64,000 bases of DNA, taken from contig QANZ01011254.1 in the NCBI GenBank assembly GCA_003254925.1, positions 37,989 through 101,988 of the forward strand. Direction: 5' to 3'. Position 1 is the stretch's first letter. Each line of letters begins with the position of its first letter. Shown here one piece after another: positions 24,716 through 35,917 of the stretch. Source of the DNA: Chamaecrista fasciculata (taxonomy: Eukaryota; Streptophyta; Magnoliopsida; Fabales; Fabaceae). The notes beneath the pieces are model-generated. The model was not told the origin of the DNA. It made no database searches and was given only the letters and a program-made list of their open reading frames with translations. The translations under genes and the position numbers were made by a program.

Positions 24716-27700
24716 TATATATATATATATATATCAATATATGTCCATAATTTCACATGAAGCTATAAATATATATTATCCTCATGCATATATTAAAAAA
24801 ACATGTGGGGTCTCTTAACTTACTTAATTAAGATGGACACAAGGATGTGATTATATGAATTATCTATTTCTAACATTAAAAAGGTTCATGGGATGCCTCA
24901 CACCTGGCTCTTTCCCGAACAAGCAAGATCAATCATTAATTCAACATTTTAAGTTTGTGCTACACTTTTTAATTATTGCAACAAAAAAATTAATTAATAA
25001 TTTTATATATTATCTTCATCATATGTTAATTGTTTATATAATTATAACTTGAGGAGCCTCAAGTTTGTAGCAATTGTTCATTCTTCACAAAAACTATCAA
25101 ATTATGTTTTTAAAACTAAAATATCTAAAATAGTAACCTTGACATATCATAATATTGTCTATTTGCTACATTTTTTTTATTTTTAAGATTTAATAGTATG
25201 TTTTATCCATTGTTCTATAAAGACCTATAAAAAAAACTTCATATATATATATATATATTGTGTGTGTGACAAAGAAACTGCTATAACTAAATATTAATAA
25301 TCTTGTTAAAATATTTTGATATAGAGGGAGGTTGAATGCCTTCTCGATCTCCCTTTTTGAAATGAAGACAAATAATCAAATATATAAAAGAGCCAGATCG
25401 AGCAAGAGTAATTAGAAAAAGCAACTTTAATTTACATTTATTTATTGTATTAGAGATTTTGGAATATCCCGAATGACCTCAGAGAGTCTTTTTATGTAAT
25501 GTAATTCTTAATTCACAAAAGAAAGAAAAAAGGAGCACAAAAATTTCCTTGGTGTGGGGAAAGAGCCAATTTGGATTAGATTCTATCGTCAAATGGGATA
25601 TGCAATCCATTGTATTTAGAAACTATTCAATTGGTGGTAGGTATAAGAGATTTTTATAATATAAGCTCTTTTAATTTGTAGCAGCGCTTTCTTCTCCGTG
25701 TTAGCAAACAGGATCACCTACATTTTGACTTCAATGCATATATAATACTATATAATATATATATACACACATACACACATACACACACATTCTTAAGGAT
25801 TGGGTTGCCACAATGCATGCCATTTCTCTCATTGCCAATACCCCTGCGCGTGCATGTACAAATCATTTTGCGAGCTTAATTATATATAAATTAAAGTTCT
25901 AAACAATATTTGCCGTCTTTAATTATCATATTAAATACTAGTAAGAGTTTAATTATGTTCACATTAATTTTGAAAGACTCCTCGCAAGAACTGCATGCAT
26001 GATGTTTTACGTACGTAATTAGTCCACCAGTTATGAAGAGAGCCTAAAGTCCGATATATTATGCACGTTGGTTCATAGTAGATCAATAAGGAGTTTGATG
26101 AATGAATGTGTATAATTCTTATGTATATATATATACTATGATCATAAGAAAACTAGTAACTTGCTAATTGTGTGTGCGTGTAATTTTTTTTTAATTATCA
26201 TCGGCTGAAACTTGCTTTTAAATAAAATCTAAATCATGAGTTAGATTTTGAAAATACTCGTTAAGATATTTCTACAATTAATTAGCTAGGGAGTATATAA
26301 AAGTAATTATAGATTATTTTTCAACAAAATTCTTACATTAATAGTAAAATTTAAACTCATTACTTCGTAAATTATGATCCAAACTCTTAACCAAAAAACC
26401 ACTTTATTGACATCATGAGAACTTTTGAAACTTGAAACACATGAAAATCAACCTTGTCCAAATTTCTTAAGGTTGCCTCAAGCTAAGTATTGTATTAATC
26501 TTAATCTTGAATTTTCAAAGCAGCATGGAACACTTCACACGCGCGCGTACGTACGTGAATCACATTATTGCCCTAGACAATCGGGTGAGAGAGATATATA
26601 ATTGTATATTCTTCTACGAAAAAAGGTATATAATTGTATATTCTTGTAGATTTCAAATTCCACGTGTCAGCTAGATGGCCTACATCAAATCAAAATCATA
26701 CCTAAACCCTAAAAAAAGTTTACAAGAATTTCATAGACACTTGGCCAAATATCCAATCTTGCTCACTTAGCTTGTTAGTGCAAAAAAAAAAAAAAATAAT
26801 AATCAACTAAAGATATTACCAATAACTTCTATTATAGTTGTACCCAACTCACCCAAATGTCTTACAAGCAAATTAAAGAAGTTTAGTGTGGATAGTTTGA
26901 GCTTTTTTCTAATAGCTAATTCTAGGTTAAATTGACTAGTGTATTAATTAAGGTATTAGTTCTTATAACTATTCATATTAAGTTTTAATTAAGTTTTTAT
27001 AATTTTTTTAATTGAGTTTATTAATAATATATACTTATACCTTTATAATTAAAATTGTTAAATAATACAAACGTTTCATTCTAATTAGTTAAAAGATGAA
27101 TGGAAATTTGATTTTGATTTACCATTAGTTATAAACTAACAAACTTAAAGGCAATGATCATATATTGATATCGTATCGATAAACAATAAAATAATATATA
27201 TGGTGATATTAAAAAATATTTGGAGTTTCTGTGTCTGCTAAGATTCAAACAGGTTATTTAATCCCCAACAAATTCTTACGTACTATATACTTTTGTGGCA
27301 ATCTAATATGTGCTAATGTGGCACTAATAGAAACAAAAATTAGTTATGAGCCCCAAAAGATCATAATGATGAATATTTTAGATAAGGGTAGGTGTCCTCC
27401 ACAAGGTTAAATTAAATATTTTTTTATGCATATATATAGATGATGTTAGGATGTGAGAATTGGCTAGTTCTTTAACTTTTGTCGGATGATCATCAAACAA
27501 ATCATTAACCACGTTATCTGATTGTATATTACGTATATTTGGAAGTATAAAAAATGGGTGTATTTTGTTATAATTAAATAGGATATGATCTACATAATTA
27601 ATTAAACTGATATGGTACGTGGCAAAAATATAATTTACAGAGGTTTATATAATATACCTTTAGGGCATATATAGATTATATATGTTGATGACGTTTTGAT

Positions 27701-28101
27701 ATCTTTAAGTTTACATAGACTAATCCACGGTGTGTTCTTATATAGCCTTCCCAATTCAAGGGGGGTTATTAAATAGTATTAAGTGCAAGAAGAAAGACAT
27801 AACAAAATCAACAAAAACAAAGTTTAATTCTTACAGAAAAAAGTTAATATTGATTTTGAAAATGTTAATCATATTAGGTGAAGTTCATAACAAATATTTT
27901 TTTTTTAATGTATGTGTATGTGTGTGTGTATATATATAATATTTGCACCCTTTCTACCAAAAAAAATTATATATTACTAACCAAATTAGCTGAAGTCTCA
28001 TAACAAATATATATTTTAAATGTGTCTGTATATATACATATTATTATGTAAGACCTTATCAAGATTATATATTATTTATATATAACACATATATCTATAT
28101 C
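24716..28101. other. 3.4-kb gene-free AT-rich region
   Basis: TA- and CA-type microsatellites (24716-24733, 25240-25265, 25755-25790, 27915-27935) and a short tandem duplication of 'tatataattgtatattctt' near 26595-26645. No coding sequence or complete transposon is recognised. Confidence 0.4.
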
Positions 28102-28485
28102 TATACTATATTATATGGCTCCACCCCTTATGGTTGGTCAAAAATAGTGAATTAAAAAATTAAAAAAGAAAAAAAATACCACTCTCTCTCCCCACTCACT
28201 CCCCCTACTTCTTTAAAAAAATAAATGAATTAAAAAAATGCAAAAATTAAAAATTAAAAAATGTCACCACTCTCTCTCCACTCACTCTCCCATATGAGGT
28301 AATTTCAAATTGGTCCTAAATATTTTATTTATTTTAGATGAGTCTTACATATTTGCATAATTTCTCAAATTGGTCCCAAACTTACTCTTTTATCAATATA
28401 AAAATTTAATATAATCTTCAACTTTAAATCAATTCAAACGTTACATGCATATTGGCGTGCCCGTTAGGGCACGCCAAGCCCCTAG
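28102..28485 (+). mobile_element. Complete small non-autonomous Helitron
   Basis: 384 bp, beginning with TCTATACTATATTATA directly after a host A (28101). It ends with the perfect hairpin GGCGTGCCC-GTTA-GGGCACGCC, the spacer AAGCC, and CTAG (28482-28485), followed by host T. Insertion between A and T, lack of terminal inverted repeats, a 5' TC and a 3' hairpin plus CTRR are the defining Helitron traits. There is no coding capacity. Related sequences are at 63081-63381 (minus) and 53800-53940 (minus, 5' part only). Confidence 0.85.
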
Positions 28486-30986
28486 TATATATATATATAA
28501 TACTAAGAAGAATTAAAAAAGATGAAAAGTTAATAGAGAAGCTACCTAAATTATTAAGTTTTCATTATTTTAAAATATAATAAAAGTAGTTATTTGTTAT
28601 TTTTAATAACTAATTAACTTATTTTATAATTTCATAACAATATTTTCATGCACCTTAATATAACTATAATACTTTAAAATTTGTTTTTGGCTATGAAATA
28701 TAGTATTATTTTGATTAGGCCAAAGTCATATTTTGGTCCCTCAGTTATGCTCAATGTTCAAAATTGGTCCCTCAGTTATTTTTCGTTCCATATTGGTTCC
28801 TCAGTTATCCAAAACTTGACACAATTGGTCCCTCAAACGTTTTTCATCTATTTTTTCATTTAAAAAAATGACAAAATTGATTTTTAACGCCTAAAAGTTT
28901 TAATTTTTACATTAAAGACATTTTTCTCTATAGTAGAACTAAAATGTAAGAAATAAAAAATAATTGGGGGGGTTTTATTTATTTTACACAAAAAAACTTC
29001 TCTCTCAAGTCTCTCTTGTCTCTCTCTCGTCCCTCTCTTCTCTCTCGCTTGTCCAACCTCCACATAAACCATCACCATCCAGTTTTGTATAATGCAAAGT
29101 TTGATTCTTGATATGAGATACAATGAATTATGAGCCAATAATATAATGACATGTGGAAGAGTTAGTTATGATGTGACTCCATACACCGTTTTGATTGGTT
29201 GAAAAAGTTATTATTTTTTTTATTATTTTTCAACATTAAATTATATCAATGGCTATAATTATGTTACAGCAGCAATTGCATCCCATGTCAAGAATCAAAC
29301 TTTGCATCTTAGACTTACCCTATATTTATATATATATAAAGACATATATATAGCTATATATGTGATTAATGACAAATTAAAATTAATTAAGGCTCTAGGA
29401 CTCAAAGTTTGAAACAAATTAGCATTCTTGTGTGAATATATATATGGCTCATATACGTCCACCTATATTAATGTTGAGAGCGCGCATTCATATAGACACA
29501 CACACACACTATATATATATATATATATATATATCGATCACTTCATGGATTGGTGATGTTGCATTGGTGATAAACTGGTCGTCTTGTTCATTCAATATCT
29601 CTAAAGTTGACAAAAACACATTTAAGTGTAAAATGATCGAAGGGTACGTAGGGTCCAACTGTTTGATTAATTGTTATTGCTATATGATATCATTGTGTTG
29701 ATGATGTAACCAGTATGTAATGAAAAAATTAAACCAAAAAAGAAAAACATATATGTATATACATGATCCAATATTATTCAATTCAATTTATATATATAAT
29801 ATACTGTACAGTTGAATCAAGCCAAGTGTACAGCACTAGGAGCGTTCATCATTGGCATCTAGAAACTGCTACTTCTAGATCTGCTTCCCATTAATTACTC
29901 TTCGATGTATATATAAGGGACAAGAATTGAAGGACAAGAATGGAAAAGCAAGCTAAATCAAGCATGCATGGTGGCCATTGTTAGTGCTGTACACATGGCT
30001 AGCTCTTTAGAGTCTTTGATGTATTACACACAATACATGTGTGTGTGTGTGTGTATTATGTAGAAAGTAAGCAATCTACATCCTCTTGCTATCCACAAAC
30101 AAAAATATCTAACATTCCTCATCAATCATGGAATCTAGGGTTCATTCATTCACCTTATAATTTTTTTGGGTCCTTCCATTCACCTTATAATTAATTCACA
30201 TCTCATTCCTTTATTACAAAAAGAAACAAAAAAAACTAATTCACATACTCTTCTCTCTCTCTCTCTATATATATATACATATATCTTAAAAATCTTCATT
30301 CAATTTATAAATTCTTTCTAGATAAAGAAAAATGAGATAGTTGTTATTAATTAAGGCATGCACGTATCTGACAAAAATTATTAATTGTTCAGTTTCTATA
30401 TAAAATATACATATTTGATTCATTATATATTTATGTAAAAAAAATTAAAAATCTATTATGGTATAACTATATGTGAGGAAAAACTTGAAATACACATTTT
30501 TTTTTACATAATATAATTACAAAATCTTACTATATTAGACCGGAAATATGATTTTCGCCGATTGTGTAATTTTTCGATAACTGTGTAATTTTTCAGTGGC
30601 TTGTTAGTCATTTTTTCGTAAAATGGAGGCTGTCATTGAACTCAGGAGGTCAAAAAATCTTGGATTAAGAGTTTTTGTAGTTGTTGGGGCCGCCGTGTAT
30701 CTCGCTGGAAAGTTCGCCGCAGACTTGAGGTTCAAAACGAAACTTTGAACAAACTTGAAGGATCAAAATAGGACTATGGCCCAAAAAAATTGAAGTTAGG
30801 GTATAATTGATACTAATATTTCATATTGAAGGCATAACTGACACAAAACAAATATTATGAGCATAATTGAAACTGACTCCAAACGTTTGGGGCACGAAAT
30901 GATGTTTTGCCTTTTTTCTTAATGTATTGCTCCTTAATTCTCTCTTTATTTTTACGCTTCCAGCTATCAATATTTATAGTTTTGAT
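28486..30986. other. Gene-free region with TE remnants
   Basis: At 28718-28845 a sequence beginning 'ggccaaagtcatattttggt' matches the inverse of the element at 2804-2960. At 30750-30775 'caaaataggactatggcc' is a possible opposite end, which would make a 2-kb element, but flanking duplications do not match. TA and CA repeats occur at 29500-29535 and 30040. A perfect 8-bp stem (atctagaa...ttctagat) lies near 29858-29881. No gene is supported. Confidence 0.4.
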
Positions 30987-31648
30987 GAGGGGTGAGCGCG
31001 GGTTGGGTTGAGGCGGGTTGAGAGAAAATTCCAACCCAACCGGCACATCAATCTGCGGGGTTGGGTTGGATTGAGTTTTATAATTTTTAAAATTCAACCC
31101 GAACCAACCCAACCCGCAAAGTTGCGGGTTGGGTTGTGTTGAACCCGCGGGTTGAGTTTGTAATTTTTTTTATAATTTTCATAACTAAAAAATATTATTA
31201 TAAATTTGTGTGTAGTGAATAAAAAAGATTACACATAAAAAAAAGTTAAAAAAACATAAATTTTATATATATATATATAAATCAATTAAAATATACTCCA
31301 TAACATATGTAAATGTAATACATATATATAATTATATAAATTTTAAAATTAAAATATCTTATTTATAAAAAACTAATAATATAAATACATAAGAAAACAT
31401 ACAAAATTTATATAAAAATACATAAACATATATAAAAAAATATATAAATAAAAAAAATAAAATTATATGCTGGCTCACGGGTTGGTTTGGGTTGAGAAAC
31501 TACAAACCCACAACCCAACCCACAAGTGTATGGGTTGGGAATTTTGAGCCCAAACTAACCCGCGAATCCGAACCAACTCAACCCATAGCTACGGGTTGAG
31601 TTAGTTTTTGCGGGCTCGCGGGTTAACGGAGTGGTTTGCTCACCCCTA
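30987..31648. mobile_element. hAT-type MITE (aggggtgagc ends)
   Basis: The left end gaggggtgagcgcgggttgg and right end ggtttgctcacccctagc are inverted. The interior is rich in 'gggttgggttg' on one side and 'caacccaaccc' on the other, around an AT-rich core. This is typical of plant hAT non-autonomous elements. The flanks gttttgat and gcttgatt are only roughly alike, so the 8-bp duplication has decayed. No coding capacity. Confidence 0.65.
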
Positions 31649-31875
31649 GCTTGATTTATACCCATGAAGCCTTGTCTTGAGTATTGCAATTACTTGAATC
31701 TTCTCCTTGAAACTAGAAAAAGGTACTACAATATATGCATATCATGAAAATTAAATTTTCCTTTTTCCTTTTGTGGCGGAACTCACTTGTATTTTGCATT
31801 TACTCTTATCCTTGACTTGACTCAATCGTGAAAATTAAATTTTGAAGAATTAAGTTCTAGTGATGCCTATGTAGG

Positions 31876-34591
31876 TGATGGAGATTGTGCCCTAGGGCCA
31901 ATCATTTTATATGTATGAACATATTGTTTGACTGATTTATGAATGATAAATTATGTCGTTATCATATTATTAGCATGTTTACTATGATAACAATCCTTGA
32001 TTAATTATGTGATAATTATTCTAAACTGTCCCTGGTAGATTATTCACGTGGGAACGTGAATGAACTAAGATCAGCATGACTTCGGTGTATAGAGATGCAC
32101 GCATGTGATGCTTCTCGAGAGTCATGGTGCAGTTATGTAATAGGTTACAAGTTGCGGGACCGACCCGGAGAGTCCTGCATGGGTTTAGTCATGAGCTAGT
32201 CTCTCCTGTACACCTGTCACGATGCCCTTAGACCTGAGGTCTTCATTATTCCGGCGTTGTAGATGCTGAACTTTGGCCTAGTCCAACGTTGCCCGTAACA
32301 GGGTAGCCATACAGGCTAGGTACGGGTTTAGTTGTTTGCCGTGCTGAGGAATGTGGATGACCAATAAGGAATTTTGTCCCTCACTAAGTTGAGAGATATT
32401 TGACTGGGCCCCTTGATGAGTTTGTCCAAGGAATGTGTGGCCACACAGGGTAATGGGACTAACTCAAGGAATCGAGAAAGTTATGGTTTGGATTACAAGG
32501 ATGACTTTCCCATGCCTTATCCATGACCAAAATATCGTGTGACAATAGGGATTATGACAAGGTGGTACTAAGGTTAAGTCGTTGATGTTAAAACGATAAC
32601 TCACGTGTTTTGGGTAGTCGTGATGGCTTGCTAGAGTCCGCTCTCGACTTGTGAGTCATAGAGATGGCTTGCTGCCAATTTCACATGAGGCCTACTGGGC
32701 CACACATGAGCAGGATCAAGATACTGTAATGGGACACGAATTAGGGTTAATTCGTGAGTCACTTTAGTGACACAATTTAAGACATAGTTGAATGTCTTAG
32801 GACATGAAGTCTTGTCTTAAATAAAATCTACATTTGTAATATTTAAATTTGTTAGACAAGTTTAAATATATTAATTGTTAAATAGTTAATTTGATTAATC
32901 TATTTACAATTGGATTCTTATTTAAAATATTAGGGAATAATGAATTGACTAAGTCTCTTAAGAATTAGGGGATTATTGATTTATTAAATTCTCTAATATT
33001 GAAGAACAAGATGAGGTGGCGCCTCACTCTTGAATTTAATTAATGAAATATGATTTTGTTAATTTGAATTCAAGATTTGAATTTGAATTAAGATATTAGG
33101 GTAATATTTTAATTCAATTTGTTAAGGAAATTAATAAGTTGGTTATAACTTCCTAAGAGTTAGGATTGTTTTCTTATTTATTAAATTCCCATAAAACAAA
33201 CAAGAAGAGGGGCGCATTCTTGGAGATTCAAATGCAAGATTTGATCTTGCATTTTAAATTTCAAGAATGCATTTTGAATTTTAGGTTAAGATATTAATGT
33301 AATATTTTAATTAAGAATTCAAATCCTCTTGACTCATTCCAACCAATGGGAAGTGTACATTCTAGATTTAGGTTTCAAGATATGATCTTGAAATTTAAAT
33401 TGAGATTGCCTCTTAATCTTGAATTATAATATTAATGTAATTTTGTAATCAAGATTTGGTGATTCCCTAATAGAGCCGTCAAAACGGGTTTCAACTCGTG
33501 GGTTGGACCCGTTTAACCCGCATAAATGGTGAGTCGGGTTGAAGTAATCTTGGCTCACCAACAATTTTAACTCGCGTGAGCTGACTCACCTGGCCCGCGG
33601 GCTATGGTGAGCTAACCCGGTGAGTTCGTGGGTTAGCTCACCAACCCACCATATAAAAAAATTATAAAATTTTAAAATAAACATAATAAATTTACTTACT
33701 CACACTCACTCAATTTCACATTTCACACTCATTTTTTATAACTTTCAATTATAAAATTCAATTCATTATTACTTATTTACTTATTACTTTAGTAGTATCA
33801 CATTCTGAATTCACAAATCACAATCATCAGTATATATATATATGTTGTTTTATAATGTATTATGTACAAATTATAATGTATTATGTACAAAAAAAATGAC
33901 AGGTTGCAAAAATAAAATATACTTTGAAGTATGATGCAAAAAAAACAAAAAAAATTTAGTGGGTTAGGTGAGCCAACCCGTATAACCCGCAACCTGTGGT
34001 GGGCCAACCCGTGTGAGCCGGGTTGACCCACTTTGACGGCTCTATTCCCTAATTTGAGGAATGGGGACTCTTTAAAACGCCATAAAAGTCGCATATCCCA
34101 AAAAGGAAAAAAAGGGAGTTTCGAATTAACTCAAAACTTAGGGATAAAAGGGCGAGTTGTGTGTGAGAGTGTGAGAGGCGAAAAACCTATAGCAAGTGTG
34201 GCCAAGAAAGTCGTTCTTGGTAGTGTGATCATCTCTTGAGTTTTGGTGAGGAATTTTTGAAGAAAAATTCCATACTAGTGCGCCACTTTGGTTCTTGGAT
34301 TTTTCAAAAAGTGTTCTTAAAATTTCAAGATTTGTAGATTGGTTCCCATAATTTCTTGGAGAAGAGATTGGAGACTAGCACCTGAGTATCTGCCAAACTG
34401 TTCGTATGGATCACCGACAGAGGAAGGACACGAGTTTGTAGACTTCTTGGAATTGCAATCATTCAAGCATCCGTTTGATTTAGGTAAACATCTTATCTCA
34501 CTGGTATAAACACAATTAATGAATCCTATGAAGGAGATTATAAAATTTTATTTTATCTTTTCCGCTGAATTTTACTTTATAATCTCCGACA
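31876..34591 (+). mobile_element. Solo LTR of an LTR retrotransposon, with nested hAT element
   Basis: The repeat starts TGATGGAGATT and ends AATCTCCGACA: TG...CA with an imperfect 11-bp terminal inverted repeat, as LTRs have. Flanking 5-bp sequences are gtagg (31871-31875) and atagg (34592-34596), a duplication with one mismatch. No primer binding site, gag or pol lies next to it, so it is a solo LTR left by recombination. Without the nested element (33471-34044) it is about 2.1 kb. The 'cttttccgctg' near its end resembles Copia LTRs; that assignment is tentative. An inverted, partial copy is at 59319-60983. Confidence 0.7.
33471..34044. mobile_element. hAT-type MITE nested in the solo LTR, 8-bp duplication
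   Basis: 574 bp with ends tagagccgtcaaaacggg and cccactttgacggctcta, and perfect 8-bp flanking copies ttccctaa (33463-33470 and 34045-34052). Eight-base duplications are diagnostic of the hAT superfamily. The interior has 'gggttg' / 'caaccc' subterminal repeats and no transposase. Confidence 0.88.
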
Positions 34592-34966
34592 ATAGGTCCC
34601 TCCACGCAATCCGACAATCAATTATGGGAACTGAAGATAAAAAAGCATGCACGTAGCCTTCACAAGTTCAAATGTTGGCGTGTTAGTTAAATGGTATGCA
34701 TGATAATTAATTATATATGTGGCTAGCTTCACCTTTAATTAGGTGCATGAGATGATATATATGCTCTTAGTCAACTCATTCATTAGTCATAATTGACATG
34801 AGTTATTTAGTAAAACCGCAATTAGCAGGGTACTTATGAATGTGATCACTCTAGAATTTGCAATTATTGGTTTGTTCCATATCCCGATACCGAACATTAT
34901 GGATATTCAGATAATTCAATTTTTATACTCATACATAGTACTCCTATCTAATTATCTAGTACAATA

Positions 34967-35240
34967 CTCCCTCCGGTTCTATATATCTGGTGTTTAAGGT
35001 TTCTACACACAGATTAAGGAAATGATTAGCCAACATATAATGAAGAGAAAAATGAAGTAAAATGACTAAACTATCCCTATTAAATTACTTGGAAAATGTT
35101 TATACATTTATGACTCTACTATATTTAATAGGGGTAGAATGGTAAAAAAATAATTAATGCTCTCTTGAATTTATAAAATATCAGATATTTTGGAACAAAA
35201 ATAATTTTCTAAAGCACCAGATATTCAGAACCGGAGGGAG
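34967..35240. mobile_element. Stowaway (Tc1/mariner) MITE
   Basis: 274 bp with terminal inverted repeats CTCCCTCCGGTTC and GAACCGGAGGGAG, flanked by TA on both sides (34965-34966 and 35241-35242). This is the canonical Stowaway signature. Confidence 0.93.
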
Positions 35241-35655
35241 TATTGGAATTTAGCAGACACGTACACTAACAAATTTGACTTTTGTTCAATTAATGACAAC
35301 TCTTAAATAAATCCCAACATAAATCACTTCAAAACACACCTGTCCTTCCCCACTTTAACTATATTACTCCCACTTTTTGGGTAGTAAAACTGAAAAAATA
35401 TATTTTTTTCAGGTCAGAAAGGAAATCCTTCATTAATCATAAACATGGCATGAAGCCATTACATTACAACATGACATAAATCTAATAAACATAGTTTTAC
35501 GCTCCATAGGACATACTACATGATGGCCATACTGGGTGTAAAATAATTTTTTCAAACTTTATGTTGTGTTCTTCATGATGGCCATACTGGGCTTTCTCTG
35601 ATGTACGAACCTATCCTTCAGTGGTTTAATTTACCCATGTCAGCACAAATATAAA

Positions 35656-35819
35656 TGGGCCTTCAATTTTTATCCAACCGACATTTATGGGCTACATTCT
35701 CACAAACGAGCCCAATTGTAATATTGCGTAATGGCCCATGAAAGGCCCATAAATATTGCATTGAAAAAATATTAAATGCGGCAAACCCAAGAACTAAGCA
35801 TGCTAGAGATCGAAGCCCA
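35656..35819. promoter_or_regulatory. Cluster of six site II (TGGGCC/TGGGCT) motifs in the PAC2 promoter
   Basis: TGGGCC at 35656, TGGGCT at 35688, AGCCCA at 35709, GGCCCA at 35733 and 35744, and AGCCCA at 35814, all within 260 bp upstream of the PAC2 ATG. Site II motifs bind TCP factors in Arabidopsis and mark housekeeping genes, including mitochondrial, ribosomal and proteasome-related ones. The motifs are visible; their use here is inferred. Confidence 0.6.
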
Positions 35820-35917
35820 CAAGCGATAATATATTGATCGAACTTGTTGAAATGGCGATTGGCGACGAAAGCAAAGAAGCTTAACCTGAGTGACAAGAAA
35901 ACTAGCAAAATTCAGTA

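Noticed and set aside
24159..24818. ORFs of 140-219 aa spanning the gap
   Set aside because: They consist mostly of unknown residues across the N run; no evidence of coding.
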